DNA of 64,000 bases from an uncultured Alphaproteobacteria bacterium (GTDB taxonomy: Bacteria; Pseudomonadota; Alphaproteobacteria; Caulobacterales; Caulobacteraceae). Positions 18,760 to 29,341 of this stretch are shown here, one piece after another (the stretch's first letter is position 1; every line of letters begins with the position of its first letter). Both the position numbers and the translations under genes were made by a program. The DNA lies in assembly GCA_937920085.1 (NCBI GenBank), contig CALETE010000094.1, forward strand, positions 1-64,000. The letters are read 5' to 3'. The notes beneath the pieces were generated by a model. That model had not been told where the DNA came from. It saw nothing but the letters and a program-made list of their open reading frames with translations, and did no database searches.

Positions 18760-18799
18760 CGTGAATTACAGATCACGATGTATTCACGTATTTTTCACG
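18760..18799 (+). promoter_or_regulatory. TCACG repeat operator before the winged-helix regulator
   Basis: TCACG occurs at 18773, 18784 and 18795, exactly 11 bp apart, with an inverted copy CGTGA at 18760. ATTCACG at 18782 and CGTGAAT at 18760 also form a 7-bp inverted repeat. The cluster is 15 bases upstream of the preferred start of the regulator gene, so autoregulation is likely. Confidence 0.55.
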
Positions 18800-18813
18800 A
18801 GCCGGACTCTCCT

Positions 18814-19734
18814 ATGGCCTTCGACAATGTAGCGGGAAATTTTGCGATCCGACCCGCCGCCCATCTGTCGATGAACTATTTCCTCGATACCACGGACCGG
18901 GTAAGCCGTTGGCTCGGTCGCGATGTTATGGATTCGATGGTGTTTCTCGCCATGATCGCGGAAAATTATCGCGATCACGACTTCACGGATAAAGACGAAT
19001 TCGGGACTGAAACCGAACCCTTTACGCCCGTGTCCGTCACAGCTTTGGCGCGAACCCTGGACATGCCCTATGAGACCGTTCGCAGGCACGCCCTGGCCCT
19101 CCGCGCGGCGGGATTTTGTCGCAAACAAAAGGGCGGTTATGTGGTTCCGACCCATGTGGCCAACCGCCTTGACCTAGACGACCTGCTTTCTGAGATAACC
19201 TTAGGCACGCGGCAGCTCGTGGAAGACCTCGCCCAGGTTGGAGCCCCCCTTGCGACCACAACCTCGCAAGCTCTGAATGAAATGAGCCGCCAGTCCGCGC
19301 GCATGGCCATACGTTTCTATGTGGATGGCCTGGGTGACCTTTGTCGATCGCTTCAAATGGACGTGCTGCGCGCGACCATCCTTATGAACATTGTTCGCAG
19401 GAACCATAGCGCGTTTGAAGCGGGCCTGGGCCAAGATGTGGATGCCATATCCCTAGCCCAATGGTTCACCGATCCTATGCGGCGGGCTGTCAGTACCTAT
19501 TGCGTGGCAAAGACACTACGCCTGCCCTACGAGACCGTGCGCCGCCATTGCCGGGCCTTACAGGATCAGGGGGCGGTGGAGACTGATGACAAGGGGGGCC
19601 TCGTGGTAACAGGACGCCTGCTCGAGACCCAAATAGGTCGAGACGTCGCTAAGTCGACCTGGGTCGCCACCCGCTCATTTATGAACTCATTGGCCCAGCT
19701 GGGCAGGGACATGGCTAAGCCCGCCTACGCCTGA
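18814..19734 (+). CDS. transcriptional regulator with two tandem winged-helix units
   Basis: A 306-residue protein made of two related halves. Each half has a leading helical segment (GRDVMDSMVFLAMI and QMDVLRATILMNIV) and a helix-turn-helix whose recognition helix is nearly identical: MPYETVRRHALALRAAG at about 84-100 and LPYETVRRHCRALQDQG at about 237-253, each followed by a wing ending in a glycine-rich hairpin. It therefore looks like a single chain that can bind a direct repeat. An ATG at 18778 would put the coding start inside the TCACG repeats, so ATG 18814 is preferred. I do not know the ligand or regulon. The next gene converges on it. Confidence 0.78.
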   Translation: MAFDNVAGNFAIRPAAHLSMNYFLDTTDRVSRWLGRDVMDSMVFLAMIAENYRDHDFTDKDEFGTETEPFTPVSVTALARTLDMPYETVRRHALALRAAGFCRKQKGGYVVPTHVANRLDLDDLLSEITLGTRQLVEDLAQVGAPLATTTSQALNEMSRQSARMAIRFYVDGLGDLCRSLQMDVLRATILMNIVRRNHSAFEAGLGQDVDAISLAQWFTDPMRRAVSTYCVAKTLRLPYETVRRHCRALQDQGAVETDDKGGLVVTGRLLETQIGRDVAKSTWVATRSFMNSLAQLGRDMAKPAYA

Positions 19735-19737
19735 CGG

Positions 19738-20847
19738 TTAAGGGCACCCCTTAGCGGCGCAAGCGGGATCGTCTGACCAAGCCAAAATTCTAACCAGCAA
19801 GGATCCAGCCTCGCGAACCGGCGAGGTGGCCAAAGACAGAACTCGGCCTGCCATGGGAGCACGCGCCGTGAAGGTCACGCGCCCGAAGGGGTCGGAAATC
19901 GTCGCCACGGGTTGATCAAGTTTCACCTCAGACCCCAACGGGGTCAGCACCCGCGCAAAGCCGCCCCGCGGTGCCACGACATCCACGGTCCTGTTACCGA
20001 TAAAGGGTTTGACGGAAGGAGGCTCCGCAGGACTGGCGATCATACCCATCTGCCGCATGACATTGCGAATACCTGATTGAGCCCGGGCGACGAGGATGGG
20101 ATCAAATCGGTCCGGCTCGCCGAGCTCAAGGGTGACCGCGTCGACCCCGTTCGCATTCAGGGTGGTCTCGATGGAGCCCTTTTCGCCGGGGTCGTACTTG
20201 ATCATGTCGGGGCCTAGGGCCTTGGCCATGGCCCGAGCAGCTGGGGTCTCCGCAAAGACATACATGGGATAGGCCGTACCCCTGGACTGGGTGTGCAGAT
20301 CCACCGCCGCGTCGGCATTGCCTGCGAAAATCTGCGACCAGAGACGCCCGGCATAGATCCGCCCCACTTCGCCCGAGCTCACATCTCCAGGCATTTGCCG
20401 GTTCAGATTGACCGCGGTTGTCGTGGCACTGGGAGAAAAGCCTCGGCTATCTTGAAGCAGGCCCGGAATGTTGAGGCCCGGTAGAGCCACAACTGCGCCC
20501 TTCATCTCTACCGGATCGAGCGCGTTAGTCAGGTCCTGGATAATGGCGATGCCGTTCAGTTCATCCCCGTGCACCGCTGCTGTCAGCAGCAGACGCCGAC
20601 CCGGTGCGGCCCCTTTCACCACAATGACTGGAACATACCAGCCCTGGCCGATCGCCTGGTCCATCACCCGGAAGTAATAGCGAGACACCTGACCAGCGGG
20701 CTGATCGGCGAGGTCCAGCTTCTCGATGACCGGCACGCCATCGATCTTGTCGCCAGTCAGAACTGTCGCGGCACACGCCGGTGAGCTCGCGGAGAGCAGG
20801 CCAAAGGCGAGACTGAGGCCAGCGAGCAGGGTCAGGGGCGTCTTCAT
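19738..20847 (-). CDS. secreted succinylglutamate desuccinylase/aspartoacylase family protein
   Basis: A 369-residue M14-like zinc hydrolase with a clear signal peptide (cleavage after SSPACA near residue 26). The zinc motif HGDE (H93, E96) and the second ligand in VDLHTQS near 186 are present, and the catalytic glutamate is probably in TLELGEPDR near 248. The family deacylates N-acyl amino acids or trims peptides; being exported, this member may act on periplasmic amides. The C-terminal beta domain (about 285-350) resembles a lipoyl-like barrel common in this family. It converges on the regulator gene with a 3-base gap. Confidence 0.85.
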   Translation of the reverse strand: MKTPLTLLAGLSLAFGLLSASSPACAATVLTGDKIDGVPVIEKLDLADQPAGQVSRYYFRVMDQAIGQGWYVPVIVVKGAAPGRRLLLTAAVHGDELNGIAIIQDLTNALDPVEMKGAVVALPGLNIPGLLQDSRGFSPSATTTAVNLNRQMPGDVSSGEVGRIYAGRLWSQIFAGNADAAVDLHTQSRGTAYPMYVFAETPAARAMAKALGPDMIKYDPGEKGSIETTLNANGVDAVTLELGEPDRFDPILVARAQSGIRNVMRQMGMIASPAEPPSVKPFIGNRTVDVVAPRGGFARVLTPLGSEVKLDQPVATISDPFGRVTFTARAPMAGRVLSLATSPVREAGSLLVRILAWSDDPACAAKGCP

Positions 20848-20940
20848 GAGGATAGATTAGCTAACCCGCCGCCCCTCCACCATGGGTCTTGCGCAGGTTG
20901 GATGGGCCTGAGACGGTGCCCCTCCAGAAGGACGCCGTAA

Positions 20941-22215
20941 ATGATCAAAGTCCCTAGCATAGCTGCTTTATCCCTGCTCTTGGCGGGCCCTGTTCTCGCG
21001 GGCCCTAGCTATGTCCATGTGGGTCGGCTGCTCGATCCTGAGACTGAGCAGGTCCTTGTCAATCAGCTGATCAAGGTGGTGAATGGCCGCGTCGCTTCAA
21101 TTGCCCCCTGGACGACGGCTCCCAAGGACGGGCCGGTGACAGACTGGTCACACTATGAGGTCCTACCTGGCCTCATCGACGCCCATGTCCACCTGGCCGA
21201 CACCGACCAGTCCAACAATGTGGCTGAACCCCTGCTGCACTCCAATGCCGACATCGCCTATCTGGGTGCCCGACACGCGCGGACGACTCTGAGAGCTGGC
21301 TTCACCAGTGTGCACAATGTCGGAAACTTCCGGGCCTTTGCCGACGTCGCCCTGCGCAACGCCATTAATCGCGGCGACGTGCCCGGCCCGCGGATCAGCG
21401 CGGTCGGCGCATACATCACTGTCCCCGGCGGGGGCGGCGAGGTCACTGGCCTGTCCCCCGACGTCGTTCTGCCCACCGACATGCGGGTTGGGGTGGTCAA
21501 CAGCCCTGAGGACGTCACCCGCAAGGTCGACTACCTGTTTCAGAACGGTGCCGACAGCATCAAGCTGATCGCCACGGGCGCGGTCCTCGCCCTGGGCACC
21601 GAGGTCGGCCAGCAGGAACTGACCGAGGCTGAGATGGCCGCCGCCGTAAAGGCCGCCGCCGCCCACGGCGGCTGGGTCACCGCCCATGCCCATGGGGCCG
21701 AGGGCATTAAGTCGGCCATGCGCGCCGGGGTGAAGGCCATTGAGCACGCCTCCCTGATCGACGATGAGGGCATTGCGCTCGCCAAGGCCAAGGGGGTCTA
21801 TCTCGACATGGACGTCTATAACGGTGACTTCATCGAAGAGGTCGGAACCCGCGATGGCTGGCCCGCCGACTATCTGCGCAAAAACCGCGAAACCACCGAC
21901 CTGCAGCGGGAGGGCTTTCGCAAGGCGGTGAAGGCCGGCGTGAAAATGACCTTCGGCACCGACGCCGGGGTCTATCCCCACGGCGATAACGCCAAACAGT
22001 TCAAATACATGGTCCGCTTTGGCATGACCCCCATGCAGGCCATCCAAGCCGCCACAGTCAATGCGGCGGCCCTGCTGAACTGGTCAAAGGATGTCGGTGC
22101 CCTATCGCCCGGCCACTATGCCGACATGGTGGCGGTGGAGGGCGACCCTCTAAAAGACATCACCGTGCTCGAGCATGTGAAGGCGGTGATTAAGGGCGGG
22201 GAGTTGGTGGACTAG
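20941..22215 (+). CDS. exported amidohydrolase (imidazolonepropionase-related, Xaa-Arg/Lys dipeptidase-like)
   Basis: A 424-residue metal-dependent TIM-barrel hydrolase. The signal peptide ends near residue 20 (GPVLA). Metal ligands are visible as HVH (H82, H84), the bridging lysine in SIKLIATGAV near 206, further histidines in TAHAHG and EHASLID, and the final aspartate in FGTDAGVYPHGDN near 340. The pattern is that of the amidohydrolase subgroup that includes characterised Caulobacter carboxypeptidases acting on dipeptides with C-terminal Arg or Lys. The substrate is inferred from similarity only. It is divergent from the aspartoacylase-like gene; both may act on periplasmic amides. Confidence 0.87.
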   Translation: MIKVPSIAALSLLLAGPVLAGPSYVHVGRLLDPETEQVLVNQLIKVVNGRVASIAPWTTAPKDGPVTDWSHYEVLPGLIDAHVHLADTDQSNNVAEPLLHSNADIAYLGARHARTTLRAGFTSVHNVGNFRAFADVALRNAINRGDVPGPRISAVGAYITVPGGGGEVTGLSPDVVLPTDMRVGVVNSPEDVTRKVDYLFQNGADSIKLIATGAVLALGTEVGQQELTEAEMAAAVKAAAAHGGWVTAHAHGAEGIKSAMRAGVKAIEHASLIDDEGIALAKAKGVYLDMDVYNGDFIEEVGTRDGWPADYLRKNRETTDLQREGFRKAVKAGVKMTFGTDAGVYPHGDNAKQFKYMVRFGMTPMQAIQAATVNAAALLNWSKDVGALSPGHYADMVAVEGDPLKDITVLEHVKAVIKGGELVD

Positions 22216-22245
22216 GCCCATGCTGGGATGCAGGTGCTTTCCATT

Positions 22246-22653
22246 TCACCCCTCTCCCTTCGACCGCGCATCGAAATGTCGGACATCGTCTTCATCGCGA
22301 TCCCAATCGGCCCGTGAAGCGCAGAACAGATGGGTGCGGACGCCCCTGCCCAGGGGCGTGTCCAGGGTCCCGGCGGTGAGGTAGATGTTCGCCTCATCCG
22401 CCTCCGCCGGCAGGGGCGTGCCGCAGGTCTTGCAGCGGGTGATGGTATAGGTCTCTCGCAATGCGAAGGTGACGCCGTGGTCCTCGCCCCTCACCCATCG
22501 GAACTGGTTGCGAGGCACGATGAGGATGGCGTTTCCATTGCCGCCGCTGGCCTTGCGGCAGAGGGAGCAGTGGCAGATCCAAACAGCATCGATATCGCCG
22601 TCAATCTCATAAGCTCGCGCGCCACAGAGACAGCTGCCGGTTTTGGGGGCCAT
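22246..22653 (-). CDS. GFA/CENP-V family zinc protein
   Basis: A 135-residue protein with the Cys arrangement of the glutathione-dependent formaldehyde-activating (GFA) fold: CLCG near residue 8-11, CHCSLCRK near 28-35 and CKTCG near 75-79, which bind structural and catalytic zinc. Members often attach or hold S-hydroxymethyl-glutathione, but most are uncharacterised. The ATG at 22653 has AGGA upstream; a TTG two codons earlier is less likely. The gene stands alone after the amidohydrolase, in the opposite direction. Confidence 0.85.
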   Translation of the reverse strand: MAPKTGSCLCGARAYEIDGDIDAVWICHCSLCRKASGGNGNAILIVPRNQFRWVRGEDHGVTFALRETYTITRCKTCGTPLPAEADEANIYLTAGTLDTPLGRGVRTHLFCASRADWDRDEDDVRHFDARSKGEG

Positions 22654-22829
22654 TTTCAATCCTGCCGAACAGGTTCGTCACTTTCAACTGCATGTAATCA
22701 TTCGAAAGTTCTGATCTCAATCCTAGACCTAAAGCGACAGCACAACGACAAGCCTCGCCCCATCTCGCATTTCACAGGCCAGGCTAGAGTCTGTACTCGG
22801 CGACGTGAAGCATTGAAGTGCAACACCGC

Positions 22830-23231
22830 TCAGCGGAGCCAGTTTTCGACCCCCAGGCCACTTACCCTACCAAACTCGCGCTCATTGTCTGTGACAACAA
22901 CGCAACCGCTGACCAGAGCATGAGCGGCGATTAGCAGGTCATTACCGCCGATAGGTGTACCTGCCGCTTCAAGCTTAGCGCGCAGTTGGGCGTAAGCGGC
23001 GTCGGCCGGCGGCTCGAAAGGCAGGATTTCGATCGCGGCAAGTATGCGGTCTAACTGCAGGGTCAGCCGCTCTGACGCCCACTTGGCAGCGCCGAAGCGA
23101 AGTTCGGCAGCGACAATAATGCTCGTGCAGATGGCCTGGTCGCCGACTTCAGCGATCTGCGTCATGACGCGGCCCTGGGGATTTCGCACCAGGTCCGACA
23201 GAACATTGGTGTCGAGTAGATAGCGCGTCAA
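22830..23231 (-). CDS. vapC: VapC-type PIN ribonuclease toxin
   Basis: A 133-residue PIN-domain protein. The acidic active site is visible as D7 in YLLDTNVLSD, E43 in AAELRFG, D98 in GGNDLLIAA and D115 in VVTDNEREF, all expected for a Mg-dependent RNase. Members of this group, with the PIGGNDLLIAAHA block, typically cut initiator tRNA or rRNA. It starts within the vapB stop region (4-base ATGA overlap), the usual antitoxin-first order. Confidence 0.92.
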   Translation of the reverse strand: MTRYLLDTNVLSDLVRNPQGRVMTQIAEVGDQAICTSIIVAAELRFGAAKWASERLTLQLDRILAAIEILPFEPPADAAYAQLRAKLEAAGTPIGGNDLLIAAHALVSGCVVVTDNEREFGRVSGLGVENWLR

Positions 23232-23461
23232 AGGTCGACGGGGCTTGGCGGAAGATCCTCGATGTCGGGGAAGTCTTCGTCAATCGGCTTGAGGCCCGCC
23301 AAGATCGCCAAGAGCGACTGCGGCGGTGCCGGCTCAATCACCAGCTTGTCACCCTCACGACGCATGATGGCGTCCTCACCCGGAAGCTCAAATTCCCGAG
23401 GGATGCGAACGGCCTGGTTCCGGCCATTCTTGAAGAGTTTGACATGCCGAAAGGCGTTCAT
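23228..23461 (-). CDS. vapB: VapB-type antitoxin (AbrB/MazE fold)
   Basis: A 77-residue protein with the swapped-hairpin DNA-binding domain at the N-terminus (KLFKNGRNQAVRIPREFELPG is its characteristic stretch, broken here for length: KNGRNQAVRIP) and an acidic toxin-binding tail (PIDEDFPDIEDLPPSP). It neutralises VapC and represses its own promoter. No obvious ribosome-binding sequence precedes the ATG. Confidence 0.9.
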   Translation of the reverse strand: MNAFRHVKLFKNGRNQAVRIPREFELPGEDAIMRREGDKLVIEPAPPQSLLAILAGLKPIDEDFPDIEDLPPSPVDL

Positions 23462-23473
23462 GGGAAGACTATG

Positions 23474-23493
23474 GCATAGGCTGTAGCATAGGC
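23474..23493 (-). promoter_or_regulatory. direct repeat upstream of vapB
   Basis: GCATAGGC occurs twice, 12 bp apart (23474-23481 and 23486-23493), 13-32 bases before the vapB start. This is where VapBC autoregulatory operators lie; the match is suggestive only. Confidence 0.35.
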
Positions 23494-23532
23494 CAAGCTA
23501 GGGGCGGGCCTAATCTGTCCCGTGGGACAGTT

Positions 23533-23997
23533 TTAGGAAGTCGTAGCTGCACTCTGAGTTTGTCGCGCAGATAACCGACCCCGAAGGATCAGCGCCGCCA
23601 GGACTAAGCTGAGCACCAGATCCGCTGCGCTACAAAAGGCGGGATACCAAGGCGGAACGCCGGCATTGGCGATGATGTGGGGGTGCACCATGTCGAAGAC
23701 CCCGTGGCCCAGCAGGGCGAGCACCACGAGCCACAGGCTCCAGCGGTGTCCTGCAATGGCCAAGACGATGAAGGCCACCGCCGCAAGGACTTCCGGCCAG
23801 AGGGCTGAGGGCGGAAACGCCATGACGGCGAACAGTATGTAGATCGAAGCGATCACGATCATGAGGGTCGGATAGTAGGACCGGTCGCGATCAAACCCGA
23901 GGACATGGGCCAAGCCAGCCCCGCCCAATCCCATGCCTAGCCCCCACAGAATGTCCAAGCTGGCGCCCTCCAAAACCACCTCCCTACCGCCGTGCAA
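23533..23997 (-). CDS. small integral membrane protein
   Basis: Up to 154 residues with four or five hydrophobic segments (about 15-33, 44-62, 66-82, 88-104 and 122-141) separated by short charged loops (GFDRDRSYYP, HPHIIANAGVPPWYP). I do not recognise a named family. The start is uncertain: the longest frame begins with TTG at 23997 inside the end of the Nudix gene, and GTG or TTG codons at 23979-23973 follow a GGGAGG and may be the real start. The overlap suggests co-transcription with the Nudix gene. Confidence 0.6.
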   Translation of the reverse strand: MHGGREVVLEGASLDILWGLGMGLGGAGLAHVLGFDRDRSYYPTLMIVIASIYILFAVMAFPPSALWPEVLAAVAFIVLAIAGHRWSLWLVVLALLGHGVFDMVHPHIIANAGVPPWYPAFCSAADLVLSLVLAALILRGRLSARQTQSAATTS

Positions 23998-24622
23998 AGT
24001 CCGGCTGGTCGAAGTGGGCCACTGACAGATACCGCCCGTGCATGGCCACTTCTCGGAATTGATAGAGGAGCGCCGCAGTCGGGGCGTGGAGGTTGTCTTC
24101 GCCGACGCTCAACCGAAGGATCGGCCGCCCCGGAGTATCGCCGACTTCGAAGGCCGGCGAGCCAGGGGCATTCAGAACCGACAGGGGCACGTGTTTGACC
24201 AGGGCCACTTCGTGAGGGTCGGGGTTCAGCTGCGCCAAGCCCGGCGACCAGTAGACGTGGGGGGCGATGACATAGCCAGATCGGGTCTCGTAGTCGTCTA
24301 GCCGACCCAGCAGGCTGTCTGCCGCCAGGTGCAGGCCGATCTCTTCGAGGCATTCGCGGCGGGCGGCGGTGTCGGGGGTTTCACCGGCCTCAATCACTCC
24401 ACCGGGCAGGGCGAACTGGCCCGAATGGCGCCCGGGTCGCGAGGCGCGGACGGTGAGCAGGAAGTGGGCGTGGCCCTGATCACAAGGGGTGATGACAATG
24501 GCGACAGCAGCAGCCTTCAGCCCCGGGGTGGCCTGTCCCTGAACCGGCGACATGCCCCCCAGCCGCGCGGCCATGTTGGCCCGGAGATCAGGTGTGAAAG
24601 CGATGGGCGGCGGACTCGGCAT
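23984..24622 (-). CDS. Nudix hydrolase, CoA pyrophosphatase-like
   Basis: A 212-residue protein with a complete Nudix box at about residues 74-97: GGVIEAGE, then RRECLEEIG, which provides the Mg-binding REUXEE core. The preceding FALPGG and the following LGRLDDYETRSGY segment match the NudL/CoA-diphosphatase group, which splits CoA or acyl-CoA to phosphopantetheine and ADP. ATG 24622 is chosen; a GTG at 24643 would add seven residues. It lies 41 bases after metH part 2 on the same strand, so it may be the tail of the met operon. Confidence 0.88.
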   Translation of the reverse strand: MPSPPPIAFTPDLRANMAARLGGMSPVQGQATPGLKAAAVAIVITPCDQGHAHFLLTVRASRPGRHSGQFALPGGVIEAGETPDTAARRECLEEIGLHLAADSLLGRLDDYETRSGYVIAPHVYWSPGLAQLNPDPHEVALVKHVPLSVLNAPGSPAFEVGDTPGRPILRLSVGEDNLHAPTAALLYQFREVAMHGRYLSVAHFDQPDFARR

Positions 24623-24663
24623 ATACCAAGCATGACCGCCCACCCGCAGAAGGCAACCTCAGT

Positions 24664-27318
<2,655 letters not shown>

Positions 27319-27329
27319 CGGGACGATCC

Positions 27330-27779
27330 TTAGCCTTCCAGCAACTGTCGCGCAGCTTTGCTCATGCCATCTGGGGCAAATGGATTGACGATGCGAACGC
27401 CGCCAAAGTTGAACCCATCCTGCAGGTCTTCTGAGAATAGGACGTCAATGCCGGCGCGGTCGCAGGCCGCCAGCAAGAGGGCGTCCCAATAACTCAACCG
27501 CCCCGCCCCCGCCTGCGCCAGGGCGCGCTCGACGCAAGCGCTGTCATAACCAAAGGATGGCAGGGACACATAGACATTTCGAGCCTGCTGCTGCGCCAAG
27601 TGGTTGGGCATTTTTAGCCGCCGCCGGAGGGCGTTTTGAACTTCCCCAACCACTTGTAGAGCGACGGCGCTATCGCCCCTGGCCAACGCCTGCACCAACT
27701 CACGGGCAATCGCTTGCTTGTCGGCGTACTGGTCGTCGCTCAGATAGACATAGATATTGGTGTCAGCTGCAAGTCTCAT
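27330..27779 (-). CDS. PIN-domain toxin inserted in the met operon
   Basis: A 149-residue PIN nuclease. Acidic residues expected for the active site are D6 in AADTNIYVY, E46 in VVGEVQNALRR, D99 in SYWDALLLAA and the glutamate/aspartate in LFSEDLQDG near 116-120. The last residue of PIN folds, the NPF turn, follows. It begins inside the stop of the upstream partner gene (ATGA overlap), the usual toxin-second order, and ends 11 bases before metH part 2. Toxic activity is inferred from the fold and arrangement. Confidence 0.85.
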   Translation of the reverse strand: MRLAADTNIYVYLSDDQYADKQAIARELVQALARGDSAVALQVVGEVQNALRRRLKMPNHLAQQQARNVYVSLPSFGYDSACVERALAQAGAGRLSYWDALLLAACDRAGIDVLFSEDLQDGFNFGGVRIVNPFAPDGMSKAARQLLEG

Positions 27780-28192
27780 CGGTCGTAGTTTTCATCGCGA
27801 GCGCCATAGGGCTCGTCGGACCGCCAGCCCTGGCCAGCCAGGGACAGCAGGCTCTCCACCGCGGCCTGCCGCTCCAAATCAGATGCGGGACTGGGCGTCA
27901 GCGCGATGGAGCCTCTTTCGGGTAAGGCATCGAGCTCTATGGCGACGACGGTCTTCCGCCGCTCCTTGAAAAGCTTTTGCCAATGGTCGCTTGCCTCCCC
28001 CAGGGGCCGAATACCAAAGGTCGGGCGGCCATCTTTGCCGTCTGCCATTTTACGCCAAGCGCCTGACACGCCATCGATCCGCAAGCGTACGGTTTGACCC
28101 GCCTCAAGAGCTTCAATTGACTTCGTGAGCATGGGATCGCCGTGGATATGCTTCAGCCAAATTGCGACGTCACTGACAGTTACATTGGCCAT
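27776..28192 (-). CDS. probable antitoxin partner of the PIN toxin, unrecognised family
   Basis: A 138-residue protein. Its position (directly upstream, 4-base overlap with a PIN gene, own promoter) is that of an antitoxin, but it is longer than typical VapB and shows no AbrB, RHH, Phd or Xre motif that I can identify. The N-terminus (VTVSDVAIWLKHIHGD) could be a short helix-turn-helix, the middle (LEAGQTVRLRIDGVSGAWRKM) looks like a beta hairpin, and the C-terminus (LLSLAGQGWRSDEPYGARDENYDR, last 24 residues) is polar and probably disordered, a likely toxin-binding tail. AAGGAG lies 8 bases before the ATG. Confidence 0.6.
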   Translation of the reverse strand: MANVTVSDVAIWLKHIHGDPMLTKSIEALEAGQTVRLRIDGVSGAWRKMADGKDGRPTFGIRPLGEASDHWQKLFKERRKTVVAIELDALPERGSIALTPSPASDLERQAAVESLLSLAGQGWRSDEPYGARDENYDR

Positions 28193-28200
28193 TTCCGTAT

Positions 28201-28264
28201 CTCCTTGTCTGAGTAGACCCTAGGCCATACCCAGAGGGGTGTCAAATAGACCCCAATAGACCCC
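28201..28264 (-). promoter_or_regulatory. promoter and repeat operator of the inserted PIN module
   Basis: On the minus strand a perfect TTGACA (28245-28240) is followed after 17 bases by TAGGGT (28222-28217), then AAGGAG at 28206-28201. GGGGTCTATT is tandemly repeated at 28264-28255 and 28254-28245, and a third GGGTCTACT copy overlaps the -10 region. Three copies of GGTCTA around a promoter look like an autoregulatory operator. Confidence 0.55.
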
Positions 28265-28279
28265 CGCCATGACCCCACC

Positions 28280-29341
28280 TCAGGCCAACTCGAATGGTTC
28301 CAGCCCGGCCAGTCGCATGGCCTTGGGGCGTTCAGGAATCTGCCTAGGTGTCACCCCAGCGACGGCCCTGGCCACATGGGCAATGTGGTCAGGGGTGGTG
28401 CCACAACAGCCGCCCAGAATGTTGATCAGACCATGCTCGGCCCACTCATGCAGTTCATGGGCGGTCTCGTGGGGTTGCTCGTCATACTGGCCCATGGCGT
28501 TGGGCAGGCCAGCATTGGGATAGGCACTGACCAGGGTGTCGGCCACCCGAGAGAGCTCGGCAATATGGGGCCGCATAAGCTCTGCCCCCAGGGCGCAGTT
28601 GAAGCCGATGGCGAAGGGCTTGGCGTGCTTGACCGAGTTCCAGAAGGCCTCAGCGGTCTGGCCCGAAAGGGTCCGGCCAGAGCGGTCGGTAATGGTACCG
28701 GAAATCCAGATGGGCAGGGGCTCATAGCCCTCATCCTCGAGGTCCATAATGGCCTTGATCGCCGCCTTGCAGTTCAAGGTGTCGGTGATGGTCTCCACCA
28801 GATAGAGGTCCACGCCGCCGTCATAGAGGGCGATCATCTGCTGGCGATAGGCCTTGTAGACCTCTTCAAAGGTCACCGACCGGGCGCCTGGATCGTTCAC
28901 ATCAGACGACATGGACAGCATCTTGTTCAGCGGCCCAACGGACCCAGCTACGAAGCGTGGCTTGTTCGGTTCTTTCTCCGTCCAGCGGTCGGCGACTTCC
29001 CGCGCGATCTTCGCCCCCTGGAAGTTGATATCATAGACAACCCCGCCCATCTCATAGTCGGCCTGGGCGATGGTGGTTCCCGAGAAGGTGTTCGTCTCGC
29101 TGATGTCAGCACCGGCGGCAAAGTACTGATCGTGCAGGTCGGCAACGAGGTCGGGCCGGGTCAGGCAGAGAATGTCGTTATTGCCCTTTAATTGACCCAC
29201 ATGATCGGCGAAGCGATCACCGCGATAGTCTGCCTCCGTCAGGCCAGCCCTCTGGAACATGACGCCCCAGGCGCCGTCGAGGATCAAGACCCGCTCCTTG
29301 GAAATGGCCTTAAGCTTGGCGATGCGCTCCTGACGGGTCAT
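28280..29341 (-). CDS. metH1: methionine synthase, homocysteine-binding part
   Basis: A 353-residue homocysteine S-methyltransferase module, equal to the first module of MetH. The zinc-binding cysteines are C249 in GFNCALGAEL and C312/C313 in LGGCCGTTPDH. The barrel begins with ILDGAWGVMFQ. It presents homocysteine to methylcobalamin on the partner protein encoded at 24664. Its start overlaps the stop of the metallo-beta-lactamase gene by 4 bases, so the two are translationally coupled. Confidence 0.95.
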   Translation of the reverse strand: MTRQERIAKLKAISKERVLILDGAWGVMFQRAGLTEADYRGDRFADHVGQLKGNNDILCLTRPDLVADLHDQYFAAGADISETNTFSGTTIAQADYEMGGVVYDINFQGAKIAREVADRWTEKEPNKPRFVAGSVGPLNKMLSMSSDVNDPGARSVTFEEVYKAYRQQMIALYDGGVDLYLVETITDTLNCKAAIKAIMDLEDEGYEPLPIWISGTITDRSGRTLSGQTAEAFWNSVKHAKPFAIGFNCALGAELMRPHIAELSRVADTLVSAYPNAGLPNAMGQYDEQPHETAHELHEWAEHGLINILGGCCGTTPDHIAHVARAVAGVTPRQIPERPKAMRLAGLEPFELA

